A stretch of 38,441 nt of DNA from Clostridiaceae bacterium (GTDB taxonomy: Bacteria > Bacillota > Clostridia > DSM-8532): positions 1 through 38,441 of the forward strand of contig JAAYKJ010000119.1 in NCBI GenBank assembly GCA_012522505.1, read 5' to 3'. A model generated the notes under the pieces. That model searched no databases and was not told the DNA's origin. It saw only the letters and a program-made list of their open reading frames with translations. The translations under genes were made by a program, and so were the position numbers. Shown piece after piece: positions 16,864 through 25,306 of the stretch (positions within the stretch are counted from its first letter, which is position 1; every line of letters begins with the position of its first letter).

Positions 16864-17670
16864 TCATCGAAATACAAATGTGGTCAATATAAAAAGGATC
16901 ATAAACAGGAGAAGAAAAAGACTGATATTCCTGTCCACCTTTGTATACCGAAGCTGTTTCATCCTTGTCCGTCCGATATCCCCCCGGTAACATCTCGATT
17001 CCATTGCCGTAGCCAATTCTTCTGCCCTTTTAAATGCGCTCACAAATAGGGGAATGAGCACCGGAACAAAGCTTTTTGCCTTTTCAAGAATATTCCCCGT
17101 ATCAAAATCAGCACCACGGGAAGCCTGTGCTTTAATGATTCGATCGGTTTCCTCCAGAAGTGTTGGAATAAACCGAAGTGCGATGGACATCATCATCGCC
17201 ATTTCATGAACCGGCACACGCCACTTTTTCAACGGCTTTAAAAGACTTTCAAGCCCGTCGGTCAAGGCCATTGGCGTTGTGGTCAGCGTAAGTACGGAAC
17301 CCAGAATGACCATCAGGCATAACCTGCCGGCAATGACAGCCGCCTGTATCAAGCCCTCCAGCGTAATATTTGCACCCCACACAGACCATAAAACGGTCGT
17401 TCCGGGATACGTAAAAATGTTAATCGCTGAAGTGATGACCAAAATAATTAATAGTGGCTTTATTCCCTTTAATGTAAAACTGACAGGAACCTCACTAACC
17501 AGCAGCATTATGGTTATAATCGCCAGCATCATCACATAACCAGAGAAATTGTTGGCAGTAAAAAGAGCTACCATCAGTATAATTACCCAAATCATTTTTA
17601 TTCTGGGATCAGCCCGGTGTAAAACAGAATTTCCCGGGATATACTGTCCCATGGTAATATTTTTTAGCAT
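16864..17670 (-). CDS. ecfT: ECF transporter transmembrane component EcfT
   Basis: The 268-residue membrane protein has the EcfT layout: N-terminal GQYIPGNSVLHRADPRIK, several helices, then the two coupling motifs AQASRGADF and AMESRCYRG (Ala-Arg-Gly type) that bind the ATPases. It forms the shared energy module for many vitamin uptake proteins. The start overlaps the ATPase gene by seven bases. It is in the usual position after ecfA near rplQ. Confidence 0.94.
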   Translation of the reverse strand: MLKNITMGQYIPGNSVLHRADPRIKMIWVIILMVALFTANNFSGYVMMLAIITIMLLVSEVPVSFTLKGIKPLLIILVITSAINIFTYPGTTVLWSVWGANITLEGLIQAAVIAGRLCLMVILGSVLTLTTTPMALTDGLESLLKPLKKWRVPVHEMAMMMSIALRFIPTLLEETDRIIKAQASRGADFDTGNILEKAKSFVPVLIPLFVSAFKRAEELATAMESRCYRGDIGRTRMKQLRYTKVDRNISLFLLLFMILFILTTFVFR

Positions 17671-19424
17671 ATGCTTTCCTGATGACCTCCCATAATCCTT
17701 TTCAGCTCTAAAACCCCTTCTTCTACTGTCAGAATATCTTTTCGAACGTTTGGGTTGTCTCTGTTAAGCCGGTAAAACAATTCGGTAACCTGAGGTATAT
17801 CAAGCCCCATTTGTTCGAGTACTTCCTTTTGCGAAAAAACATTCCTTGTTTGATCCAGCATGGCAAGCCTGCCATGGTCCATCACAACCACCCGTTCACA
17901 ATATTGTGCAACCTCTTCCATGGTATGGGATACGATGATAATGGTCGTTTGCCTTTCTCTTCTCAGGCTGTCAAGAAATCGATAAATTTCTATACTGCCC
18001 GCCGGATCCAGCCCTGCAGTCGGCTCATCAAGCACAAGAATTTCTGGCTGCATGACGATCACACCGGCGATGGCCACTCTCCTTTTTTGCCCGCCAGATA
18101 GTTCAAATGGAGATTTGTCCAGGATATCAGATGGTAAACCGGTAATCGCCAAGGCTTCTTCCAGGCGGTTTTTGACTTCATCTGTGGTTAGTCCAAGCTT
18201 TTTCAGCCCAAAACAGATATCCTTTTCGACCGTCTCTTCAAATAGCTGATCTTCAGGATTTTGGAAGATGAGTCCAACTTTTCTTCTAAGCTCTTTTAAG
18301 GCCTTACCCTTTGGTTCTATTCCGGCAACCTTGATATTACCCTCCGAGGCAGTCAAAAGACCATTGAAGTGTTGTATCAACGTGGATTTCCCAGAGCCGG
18401 TATGGCCGATGATCCCCAAAAACTCACCTTGATATACCTTCAGGGAAACCTCCTTCAATGCCTGACGTTCATATGGAGTGTTTGGCATATACACATATGA
18501 GAGATTTTCAATACTGATTATTTCCTGGTTGTTTGCCCTTACTTCTCCAGGTCTATCCGCATCGTTTCTGCCTTTCCAGGTAAAGAATTTCCTTTTAAAA
18601 ATATTCTCGGCTTCCTCCATGGTAACAGGCATACGTCCTTCTTCCACGAGACCTGCTTTTGACGCCTCCAGATAGAGTGCAGAAACCTGTGGGATATCCA
18701 ATCCAGCCTGGCGTAATATTTGCTCTTCCATGAAGACCTGGCTGGGTGTTCCTTCAAGAACGATCTTCCCATTATCCATTACGATAATCCGGTGCGCCTG
18801 TGCAGCTTCATTCATATGGTGTGTAATCAAAACGATGGTTATTTTCTCTTCCTGGTTCAGTTTCCTCAATATGGCCATAACATCTTCACGTCCCTGAGGG
18901 TCGAGCATGGAAGTAGCCTCATCCAATACGATGCATTTTGGTTTCATCGCCAAAACACCAGCTATTGCAATCTTCTGCTTTTGACCGCCAGACAGCATAT
19001 GGGGAGGATGTTCCAGATGCTCCTCCATATTGACTTTCTGTAGGGCTTGTATAACCCGTTCACGGATTTCTGCAGGTTCGACTCCCAGATTTTCAGGCCC
19101 GAATGCAACATCCTCTTCCACAGTTGTAGCCACCAGCTGATTATCCGGATTTTGGAATACCATTCCAAGCGTGGTGCGAATGTTCCATATCAAATCATCC
19201 GCGTTGGTATATTGTCCATGAATGCAGACTGTCCCCCGGGAAGGAAGCAATAAGCCATTCAGATGCCTGGCCAGCGTTGATTTCCCTGAACCATTCCTTC
19301 CGACAATCGCAACGAATTCTCCTTTTTCAATCGAAAAGGAGACGTCATTCAATGCTGCCACCGGGGAAGCATTTCCACGGGGACTGTATTCATATTTCAA
19401 GTCTTCTACGACAATTGCTTTCAT
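17664..19424 (-). CDS. fused EcfA1-EcfA2 energy-coupling ATPase
   Basis: One reading frame of 586 residues carries two complete ABC ATPase domains. Domain 1 has GRNGSGKST (residues 42-50), LSGGQ (144-148) and VLDEATSMLDP (Walker B DE at 168-169), the EcfA1 type. Domain 2 has GHTGSGKST (341-349), LSGGQ (442-446) and VLDEPTAGLDP (466-467), the EcfA2 type. A charged linker of about 30 residues (273-303) joins them. The usual arrangement by rplQ is two separate genes. I chose the ATG at 19424, with GGAG eight bases upstream, rather than 19475. No stop, start cluster or frameshift divides the domains. Confidence 0.93.
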   Translation of the reverse strand: MKAIVVEDLKYEYSPRGNASPVAALNDVSFSIEKGEFVAIVGRNGSGKSTLARHLNGLLLPSRGTVCIHGQYTNADDLIWNIRTTLGMVFQNPDNQLVATTVEEDVAFGPENLGVEPAEIRERVIQALQKVNMEEHLEHPPHMLSGGQKQKIAIAGVLAMKPKCIVLDEATSMLDPQGREDVMAILRKLNQEEKITIVLITHHMNEAAQAHRIIVMDNGKIVLEGTPSQVFMEEQILRQAGLDIPQVSALYLEASKAGLVEEGRMPVTMEEAENIFKRKFFTWKGRNDADRPGEVRANNQEIISIENLSYVYMPNTPYERQALKEVSLKVYQGEFLGIIGHTGSGKSTLIQHFNGLLTASEGNIKVAGIEPKGKALKELRRKVGLIFQNPEDQLFEETVEKDICFGLKKLGLTTDEVKNRLEEALAITGLPSDILDKSPFELSGGQKRRVAIAGVIVMQPEILVLDEPTAGLDPAGSIEIYRFLDSLRRERQTTIIIVSHTMEEVAQYCERVVVMDHGRLAMLDQTRNVFSQKEVLEQMGLDIPQVTELFYRLNRDNPNVRKDILTVEEGVLELKRIMGGHQESIC

Positions 19425-19530
19425 GCTACATCTCCAAATTCGAGTGTCAAGTTCGTAAAATGAGTTGCTGGGCATGGATGATGAAACTGCATTTCTCTAT
19501 CATCAGTTTCCAATAACCTTTTGCCCGAAT

Positions 19531-19562
19531 GAAATAAAGGAGAACGAATCTCTTCGCTCTCC
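19531..19562 (-). terminator. terminator after rplQ
   Basis: GGAGAGCGAA pairs with TTCGTTCTCC (10 bp, one G-U pair, 4-base loop; 19539-19562) and is followed on the minus strand by TTTATTTC. It comes just after the rplQ stop and probably ends, at least partly, the ribosomal operon. A second hairpin GAAACTG/CAGTTTC (19483-19510) lies further on. Confidence 0.6.
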
Positions 19563-19573
19563 CCATCAAGAAT

Positions 19574-20110
19574 TTATTCTTTAACCAGTTCCAGTATAAC
19601 CATTTCGGCTGCATCCCCTTTTCTGGGGCCGATTTTGTAAATTCTGGTGAAGCCCGAAAACCTGTTCTTTTCTTTAAACCTTGGACCTATCTCATCCATC
19701 AGTTTGTTTGCCAGATTCACATTGTTTCCATCCTCATCCTTTACTCTGTAAAGCCAGGATATCATCTGTCTTCTGGCATGTAACCGTGTGGGGCTGTCAA
19801 CCGGTTTCATTTCAGTTTTTTCCTCACGTTCAACAACATCATAGCTGTTTCCGTTTTTGGATTTCTTAGATTGTGTCATCTTTTTCCCTTTGCTGTCCAG
19901 GACGGCCTTGCTGATCTTTACCTGCTTTGTCGTAAAGTTATCGCATTCCTTTACAGCCAGAGAAATCAATCTGTCGGCAATGGGTTGTACTTCCTTCGCC
20001 CTGGTCGCGGTTGTTTCAATTTTTCCATATTGTATCAGTGAAGTTACCAGACTTCTCAGGATGGCTTTCCTTTGGTCAGTCGTCCTTCCTAGTTTTCTTT
20101 GCCATGGCAT
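19574..20110 (-). CDS. rplQ: 50S ribosomal protein L17
   Basis: The 178-residue protein starts MPWQRKLGRTTDQRKAILRSL and ends TRIYKIGPRKGDAAEMVILELV, both diagnostic for L17. A charged insertion of about 50 residues in the middle makes it longer than the E. coli form; that size is common among clostridial L17. The ATG at 20110 follows GGGAGGG by eight bases. It is the last ribosomal gene of the operon. Confidence 0.97.
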   Translation of the reverse strand: MPWQRKLGRTTDQRKAILRSLVTSLIQYGKIETTATRAKEVQPIADRLISLAVKECDNFTTKQVKISKAVLDSKGKKMTQSKKSKNGNSYDVVEREEKTEMKPVDSPTRLHARRQMISWLYRVKDEDGNNVNLANKLMDEIGPRFKEKNRFSGFTRIYKIGPRKGDAAEMVILELVKE

Positions 20111-20138
20111 TTTTGTTTCCCTCCCTATGAATTTAGTT

Positions 20139-21089
20139 TTATGCTTCTTCAGACGGAGCCAGAGCCAATCCAAGGACATCCAGTTTTTGCACGACTTCTT
20201 CCAGAGATTTACGCCCGAGGTTTCTTACCTTCATCATGTCCTCTTCCGTCTTGCTAATCAGATCTTCAACTGTGTTAATCCCAGCGCGCTTCAAACAGTT
20301 GTATGAACGCACCGAAAGATCCAGTTCTTCGATGGTCATCTCAAGAACCTTTTCTTTCTTTGTTTCTTCCTTTTCCACCATGATCTCAGCATCTTTGGCG
20401 TGATCGGTCAGATTGATGAATAAATTCAGGTGCTCACTTAAAATTTTTGCGCCGAGGCTGATGGCTTCATCGGGTTGGATGCTCCCATTAGTCCAGACCT
20501 CTATGGTAAGCTTGTCAAAGTCGGTCACCTGTCCTACACGGGTGTTTTCAACCGTATAGTTGACTTTTTTTACCGGCGTATTGATGGAATCTATTGGAAT
20601 GATGCCAATAGGTTGATTGGGTTGTTTGTTTTTTTCAGCCGGAACATACCCACGACCAGTGTCGACCATCAATTCCATGTAGAGCCGATTGTTTCCGCTA
20701 AGAGTCGCAATATGCAGTTCGGGGTTTAAAACCTCAACATCTGCATCTGTCTTTATATCTCCTGCTTTTATTTCGCCATCACCTTCGTAGTCAATGTATA
20801 TAACCTTTTGCCCCTCGGAATGAACTTTTAACGCCAAATCCTTGATGTTGAGAATCATTTCGGTTACATCTTCCACGACTCCGGGAATGGTTGAAAATTC
20901 ATGCAACACTCCGTCTATTTTTATGGAAACAACTGAAGCCCCCGGAAGAGATGATAAAAGAATTCGCCTGAGGGAGTTTCCTAAGGTGATTCCGTATCCT
21001 CTTTCAAGTGGTTCAACAACAAACCTTCCATAGCTGTAGTCTTCGGCCATTTCAACACATTCAATTCTTGGCTTTTCAATTTCTATCAT
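20139..21089 (-). CDS. rpoA: RNA polymerase alpha subunit
   Basis: The 316-residue protein has the complete alpha N-terminal domain ([23 protein letters not shown]), which dimerises and assembles RNA polymerase. The C-terminal domain ([22 protein letters not shown], shown in part) contacts promoter UP elements and activators. Length and order between rpsD and rplQ are standard. Confidence 0.98.
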   Translation of the reverse strand: MIEIEKPRIECVEMAEDYSYGRFVVEPLERGYGITLGNSLRRILLSSLPGASVVSIKIDGVLHEFSTIPGVVEDVTEMILNIKDLALKVHSEGQKVIYIDYEGDGEIKAGDIKTDADVEVLNPELHIATLSGNNRLYMELMVDTGRGYVPAEKNKQPNQPIGIIPIDSINTPVKKVNYTVENTRVGQVTDFDKLTIEVWTNGSIQPDEAISLGAKILSEHLNLFINLTDHAKDAEIMVEKEETKKEKVLEMTIEELDLSVRSYNCLKRAGINTVEDLISKTEEDMMKVRNLGRKSLEEVVQKLDVLGLALAPSEEA

Positions 21090-21120
21090 TCAAAGACCCT
21101 CCCTGCTATCAAACCGGTTT

Positions 21121-21747
21121 TTACTTGGAGTACAATTCTACGATAAGGTGCTCCTGTATTGGTAGATCTACATCTTCTCTGTCAGGCAGTGTAAGCACCT
21201 TTCCCGTCAGGTTTTCCTGATCAACCTCCAACCATTTTGGCACAACCTTACTGCCTGTTATGTCCAAAATATCCGCAAAGCGGGGAGATTTTCTACTGCT
21301 TTCGGCAACCCGAATTTCATCGCCTGGCTTTACCAGATAGGAAGGAATGGTGACACGTCTTCCATTTACAAAAAAGTGTCCATGCGTAACCAATTGCCGC
21401 GATTCATCCCTTGAGGTACCAAATCCCATTCTGTGCACAACATTGTCCAGACGGCTTTCAAGAAGCTGTTACAGGATTTCACCAGTAACCCCTTTTTTGC
21501 GTATTGCCATTTCATAGTATCTTCTGAACTGGCTTTCCAATACTCCGTAAAAACGTTTTGCTTTCTGCTTCTCACGAAGCTGAATACCATACTCAGATAT
21601 TTTTTTGCGCTGCTGTCCGTGCATGCCTGGCGCATATGGTCTTCTATCTATTGCGCATTTATTGGTATAGCACCTTTGGCCTTTCAGGAAAAGCTTCTGG
21701 CCTTCCCGCCGGCACAGTTTACAAGATGCACCCGTATATCTTGCCAT
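21121..21747 (-). pseudogene. rpsD: 30S ribosomal protein S4, interrupted by an in-frame TAA
   Basis: The frame from ATG 21747 to the stop at 21121 is 209 codons, the normal S4 size, but codon 93 is TAA (21469-21471). Before it lies a full S4 N-terminal part ([19 protein letters not shown], ending KKGVTGEIL); after it, in the same frame, comes [16 protein letters not shown] and the S4 RNA-binding domain to the normal end. Family members have Leu at the stop position, so TTA to TAA by one change is the simplest explanation. S4 starts 30S assembly and is normally essential. The break may be a sequence error, a pseudogene backed by a second rpsD copy, or a read-through codon. Confidence 0.9.
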
Positions 21748-21957
21748 TTGTCTTTACACCTCCGATTAATGTAACCTTTCATTTTCATACCCCTGATATG
21801 ATGATCATGCACACCGGTTATGGGTGCCATAAACTACAAAACAGGGCTCTCTGTTCATATAGATGATTTCCAATTTTTGCATATTCTATCCATACAGGAA
21901 TAAGCTTGGAAATATAACGGGGTTGCAGAAGCCATTCTGCGTCACCGCAAACCTTAA
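21748..21957 (-). other. 210-base spacer before rpsD, possible regulatory leader
   Basis: No gene is supported here. On the minus strand the hairpin GCAGAATGGCTTCTGC (21925-21940; 6-bp stem) begins 18 bases after the rpsK stop. The AAATGAAAGG and GGAGGTG stretches near the rpsD start serve translation. The length is unusual inside this operon, so an internal promoter or an S4 autoregulatory leader is possible. Confidence 0.35.
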
Positions 21958-22353
21958 TTATACCCTTCTTCTTTTCGGGGGTCTGCACCCATTGTGCGGA
22001 ATCGGGGTAACATCCTTTATCAGGTTAACTTCAAGACCTGCAGCCTGAAGTGCACGGATCGCAGCTTCACGTCCTGAACCTGGCCCTTTAACAAATACCG
22101 AAACGGTTTTCATTCCATGTTCCATCGCTGCTTTTGCCGCTGTTTCGGCTGCCTGCTGAGAGGCAAACGGGGTACTCTTTTTCGATCCTCTGAAACCGAG
22201 GCCGCCCGAACTTGCCCATGATACCGCATTCCCCTGAACATCGGTGATGGTTACAATCGTATTGTTAAAGGATGAATGAATATGGGCACATCCGCGCTCA
22301 ATATTCTTTTTTTCCTTCTTCTTTCCTCTTCTTCTAACAACTTTAGCCGCCAT
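21958..22353 (-). CDS. rpsK: 30S ribosomal protein S11
   Basis: The 131-residue protein carries the S11 signature segments [27 protein letters not shown] and the C-terminal [18 protein letters not shown]. It binds 16S rRNA in the small-subunit platform. It follows rpsM with a 17-base gap. Confidence 0.98.
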   Translation of the reverse strand: MAAKVVRRRGKKKEKKNIERGCAHIHSSFNNTIVTITDVQGNAVSWASSGGLGFRGSKKSTPFASQQAAETAAKAAMEHGMKTVSVFVKGPGSGREAAIRALQAAGLEVNLIKDVTPIPHNGCRPPKRRRV

Positions 22354-22370
22354 TAAAACCCAACCTCCTG

Positions 22371-22739
22371 TTATTTCTTCTTGTTGGCTACGGTCTTCTT
22401 CGGACCCTTCCTGGTTCTTGCGTTGGTTTTTGTTCTCTGACCACGTACAGGCAGCCCCATTCTATGACGTCGGCCACGATAGCAGCCTATCTCCATCAAT
22501 CGCTTGATGTTCAGAGCAATATCTCTTCTGAGGTCCCCTTCTACAATATATTCTTTTTCGATGACATCCCTTAATTTGCTGATTTCATCATCGGTCAGAT
22601 CACGGATACGGGTATCCGGATTCACGCTGGTTTTTCCCAATATTTCTTTTGAACGGGTTCTGCCTATTCCAAAAATATAGGTTAGCCCTATCTCAACTCT
22701 TTTTTCTCTTGGCAGATCCACACCTGCAATACGAGCCAA
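22371..22739 (-). CDS. rpsM: 30S ribosomal protein S13
   Basis: The 122-residue protein starts [21 protein letters not shown] and ends with the basic tail [20 protein letters not shown] of S13, which contacts the 50S subunit and tRNA. A 229-base spacer separates it from rpmJ upstream. Confidence 0.98.
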   Translation of the reverse strand: MARIAGVDLPREKRVEIGLTYIFGIGRTRSKEILGKTSVNPDTRIRDLTDDEISKLRDVIEKEYIVEGDLRRDIALNIKRLMEIGCYRGRRHRMGLPVRGQRTKTNARTRKGPKKTVANKKK

Positions 22740-22937
22740 TATCTTACACCTCCGAAAGTAATCATATACTCAGCGGCAGCCCAAAAGGCCATCCGCCATA
22801 TCGTTCCCTGCGCGTTTACCGTCGCAGGCCTGTTTGATATTCTTATTCCGTAATCGCCTTATCTTATATAATCAAAGATTCCTCTGGCAACAAATAATTT
22901 TGTTTCAGCCGCGCCGTTAGAATCTTTATTTTCTTCA

Positions 22938-22958
22938 GGTTTCGGGACTCCCGAAACC
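22938..22958. other. stable hairpin between rpmJ and rpsM
   Basis: GGTTTCGGG and CCCGAAACC form a perfect 9-bp stem with a 3-base loop, 11 bases after the rpmJ stop. There is no T-run on the minus strand, so it may be a processing or stability element rather than a terminator. The rest of the 229-base spacer (22740-22968) holds no gene that I can see. Confidence 0.6.
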
Positions 22959-22968
22959 ATTCCTGTCG

Positions 22969-23082
22969 CTAGCCCTGACGTTGCTTGTGTTTCGGGGTTT
23001 CGCAAATAACCATAACTCTACCTTTTCTACGGATTATTTTACATTTTTCGCATATCTTCTTCACTGAAGGTTTTACTTTCAT
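22969..23082 (-). CDS. rpmJ: 50S ribosomal protein L36
   Basis: A 37-residue protein found by direct translation: it begins [20 protein letters not shown] and ends [10 protein letters not shown]. It has the C-x2-C zinc ligands (CEKC) and a further Cys (VICETPKH). The ATG at 23082 follows an AGGAGGG site. This is the normal place of rpmJ, between infA and rpsM. Confidence 0.97.
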   Translation of the reverse strand: MKVKPSVKKICEKCKIIRRKGRVMVICETPKHKQRQG

Positions 23083-23197
23083 CTTCGACCCTCCTGTTCT
23101 TCTGCGTCTGGTACCTGTTTTGTTCTATCAAATAAAGAGCAGTGGCATAATAAGCCATCTGTTTTTATTTATCACAAATCCTATAATCAAGACGGTT

Positions 23198-23416
23198 TTA
23201 TTTTCCCCGCCAGGTTATTCTGCCCCTGGTGAGGTCGTATGGTGACATTTCCACCGTAACCTTATCCCCAGGTAAAATCCTGATATAATGCATTCTCAGT
23301 TTTCCGGAGATATGTGCCAGAATTTTGTGCCCGTTTTCCAGTTCAACCTTGAACATTGCATTCGGCATCGCTTCAAGCACCTTACCTTCAACCTCAATGA
23401 CACCTTCTTTTGACAA
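23198..23416 (-). CDS. infA: translation initiation factor IF-1
   Basis: The 72-residue OB-fold protein contains [20 protein letters not shown] and [17 protein letters not shown], typical of IF-1. The start is TTG at 23416, fixed by AGGAGGG about eight bases upstream; a longer upstream extension would lack that site. IF-1 binds the ribosomal A site during initiation. Confidence 0.96.
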   Translation of the reverse strand: MSKEGVIEVEGKVLEAMPNAMFKVELENGHKILAHISGKLRMHYIRILPGDKVTVEMSPYDLTRGRITWRGK

Positions 23417-23435
23417 ACTGAAACCCTCCTTAACT

Positions 23436-23714
23436 TTAGAGCAACTCCTGTAGTTCCCTGATGGCATCCTTTAAATCCTGATTTAGCAGTTTCTTGCCGC
23501 CATTAAGTTTTTCCACAACGGCTTCAGCTGTTAAATCGGTATACTTCAGATGCTTAATTCTTTTCTTCTTTGGCCTTTCCACCGGACGTAAACCACCATC
23601 CGCAACCAAAACAAAATCTTCATTCAAAACATCAATTACAATAAGCAGTTTTCCTTTATCTCTTCCAGCTTTCGAATACACAACCCTGCCAATTACAGGA
23701 TTCAAGCCATTCAT
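23436..23714 (-). CDS. KOW domain RNA-binding protein (L14e-like)
   Basis: The 92-residue protein has a KOW motif ([21 protein letters not shown]) like that of eukaryotic and archaeal L14e, followed by a basic segment [12 protein letters not shown]. It is a regular part of clostridial spc operons between map and infA; its role is not known to me. I prefer the ATG at 23714, with AAAGG nine bases upstream, over the one at 23723. Confidence 0.88.
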   Translation of the reverse strand: MNGLNPVIGRVVYSKAGRDKGKLLIVIDVLNEDFVLVADGGLRPVERPKKKRIKHLKYTDLTAEAVVEKLNGGKKLLNQDLKDAIRELQELL

Positions 23715-23792
23715 CCTTACCATCCTTTTTTTAGCCTAACTCTTTTATTCTATAGGAAGTTCATCCTGTTTTCAAGTTATCAGCCAAAAATT

Positions 23793-24557
23793 CTAGAGTT
23801 TCGTGAGTATTTCCGGATCATTCCCGGTTACGGCAACTGTATTTTCATAATGCGCTGACAGTTTACCGTCTTTTGTAACAACGGTCCATTTGTCTTTTAG
23901 AAGCTTCACTTGCCAATCCCCTTGGTTTACCATCGGCTCTATCGCAAGGGTCATGCCCCTTCGAAGCCTTGGTCCTCTTTCTCTGCTTACATAATTCGGA
24001 ATCTGCGGAGGTTCATGCATTTCAGTTCCAATCCCGTGACCAACAAAATCCCTGACGATGGAAAATCCATTTTGTTCAACATATTGTTGAATAGCTCTTG
24101 AAATATCCTGGATACGCATACCTTCCCGAACCATTTCCAGCCCTTTGTAAAAGCTGTCGCGGGTAACGGTTACAAGCCTGTGTGCTTCCGCAGATACTTG
24201 CCCAACCTCGAAGGTTCTGGCAGCATCACCATGGAATCCTTCAAAAATTGCTCCGATATCCACACTGATGATGTCACCCTCTTTAAGTGGCTTGTCATTA
24301 GGGATCCCGTGAATGACTTCCTGGTTCACCGAGGCACAGATACTAGCCGGGAAATCAAACCCTCCATAAGGACACGGTACACCTTTAAAAGAAGGAATCC
24401 CACCTGCTTTTCGAATAACTTCCTCTGCTGCTCTGTCAAGCTCCTTCGTTGTAACCCCCGGTGCAATCAGTTCCCTGATCCTGTTGTGAGCCAACATGAC
24501 AATTCTGCCAGCCTGGCGCATGATATCCAGTTCGCGCGTTGACTTTACAGTAATCAA
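23793..24557 (-). CDS. map: methionine aminopeptidase, type I
   Basis: The 254-residue enzyme removes N-terminal methionine from new proteins. Metal ligand segments are SVDIGAIFEGFHGDAART, DFVGHGIGTEMHEPP, LAIEPMV and HYENTVAV. I chose TTG at 24557, preceded by GGGAG at six bases and starting one base after the adk stop; a GTG at 24575 is the alternative. Confidence 0.95.
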   Translation of the reverse strand: MITVKSTRELDIMRQAGRIVMLAHNRIRELIAPGVTTKELDRAAEEVIRKAGGIPSFKGVPCPYGGFDFPASICASVNQEVIHGIPNDKPLKEGDIISVDIGAIFEGFHGDAARTFEVGQVSAEAHRLVTVTRDSFYKGLEMVREGMRIQDISRAIQQYVEQNGFSIVRDFVGHGIGTEMHEPPQIPNYVSRERGPRLRRGMTLAIEPMVNQGDWQVKLLKDKWTVVTKDGKLSAHYENTVAVTGNDPEILTKL

Positions 24558-24558
24558 T

Positions 24559-25221
24559 TCATACTCCCTTCGCACACTGCCCTTTAATACAATCCATTAT
24601 TTCCCTTGTAGTCTCCAAGATGTCCTTTGTGCCGTCAAAGTGGAGCAGTAGATTCCTTTTTTCATAAAAACCTATAAGCGGTTCTGTTTTTTTCGTATAT
24701 GTTTTCAGGCGTTCCAAAACGGTTTCTTCCCTGTCATCATCACGGATGATTAAAGGTCCACCGCATTTGTCACAAATTCCTTCCTGCTTGGGAGGAATCG
24801 TAACAATGTGGTAGTTCCTGCCACAATTTTTACAGACTCTGCGGCCTGCCATTCTGCGTACAATCACTTCATTCGGTACATCAAGGCTGATGACCGCATC
24901 AAGCTCCATATTCATGCCTGCCAGCACATCCTCAAGGCTTTCAGCTTGTGGGATTGTTCTTGGAAAGCCATCGAACAGAAAGCCATTCCTGCAATCGTCC
25001 TTCTGTAACCTGTCTTCAACAATGCTCATCGTTAGCGTGTCCGGCACAAGTTTCCCTGCGTCGATATAGGTTTTGGCCTTTAGCCCCAATTCGGTTCCCT
25101 CACGAATATTCGCCCTGAAAATATCTCCTGTGGAAATATGGGGAATATGCAGCTCTTTTGACAGATTAACCGCCTGTGTACCTTTTCCTGCTCCTGGAGC
25201 ACCCAACAAAATAAGCCTCAT
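24559..25221 (-). CDS. adk: adenylate kinase
   Basis: The 220-residue enzyme interconverts AMP, ADP and ATP. The P-loop GAPGAGKGT is at residues 7-15, and FDGFPRT binds AMP. The lid carries a four-cysteine zinc site (C130, C133, C150, C153), typical of Gram-positive forms. The ATG at 25221 is preferred over an upstream GTG. It abuts map. Confidence 0.97.
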   Translation of the reverse strand: MRLILLGAPGAGKGTQAVNLSKELHIPHISTGDIFRANIREGTELGLKAKTYIDAGKLVPDTLTMSIVEDRLQKDDCRNGFLFDGFPRTIPQAESLEDVLAGMNMELDAVISLDVPNEVIVRRMAGRRVCKNCGRNYHIVTIPPKQEGICDKCGGPLIIRDDDREETVLERLKTYTKKTEPLIGFYEKRNLLLHFDGTKDILETTREIMDCIKGQCAKGV

Positions 25222-25245
25222 TTTTATACACACCTGCTTTTCGGT

Positions 25246-25300
25246 GTGAGTTGTGAGATGTTGGCTGTGAATTGTTCACTTGTTACATCTCACTTCTCAC
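25246..25300. repeat. long imperfect inverted repeat between adk and secY
   Basis: GTGAGTTGTGAGATGT (25246-25261) pairs with ACATCTCACTTCTCAC (25285-25300) at 14 of 16 positions. An inner 5-bp hairpin GTGAA/TTCAC occupies 25267-25279. There is no T-run. It fills most of the 85-base spacer and could be an mRNA structure or a repetitive intergenic sequence. Confidence 0.6.
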
Positions 25301-25306
25301 TTAAAG

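Noticed and set aside
15900-16877. TTG start at 16877 for the TPR protein
   Set aside because: It would overlap ecfT and has no ribosome binding site; the added residues are not TPR-like. I kept the ATG at 16790 but regard the start as uncertain.
21121-21438. Independent gene starting at GTG for the C-terminal S4 domain
   Set aside because: It lies in the same frame as the N-terminal S4 part, has no ribosome binding site, and the GTG encodes a conserved valine inside S4. A broken rpsD explains it better.
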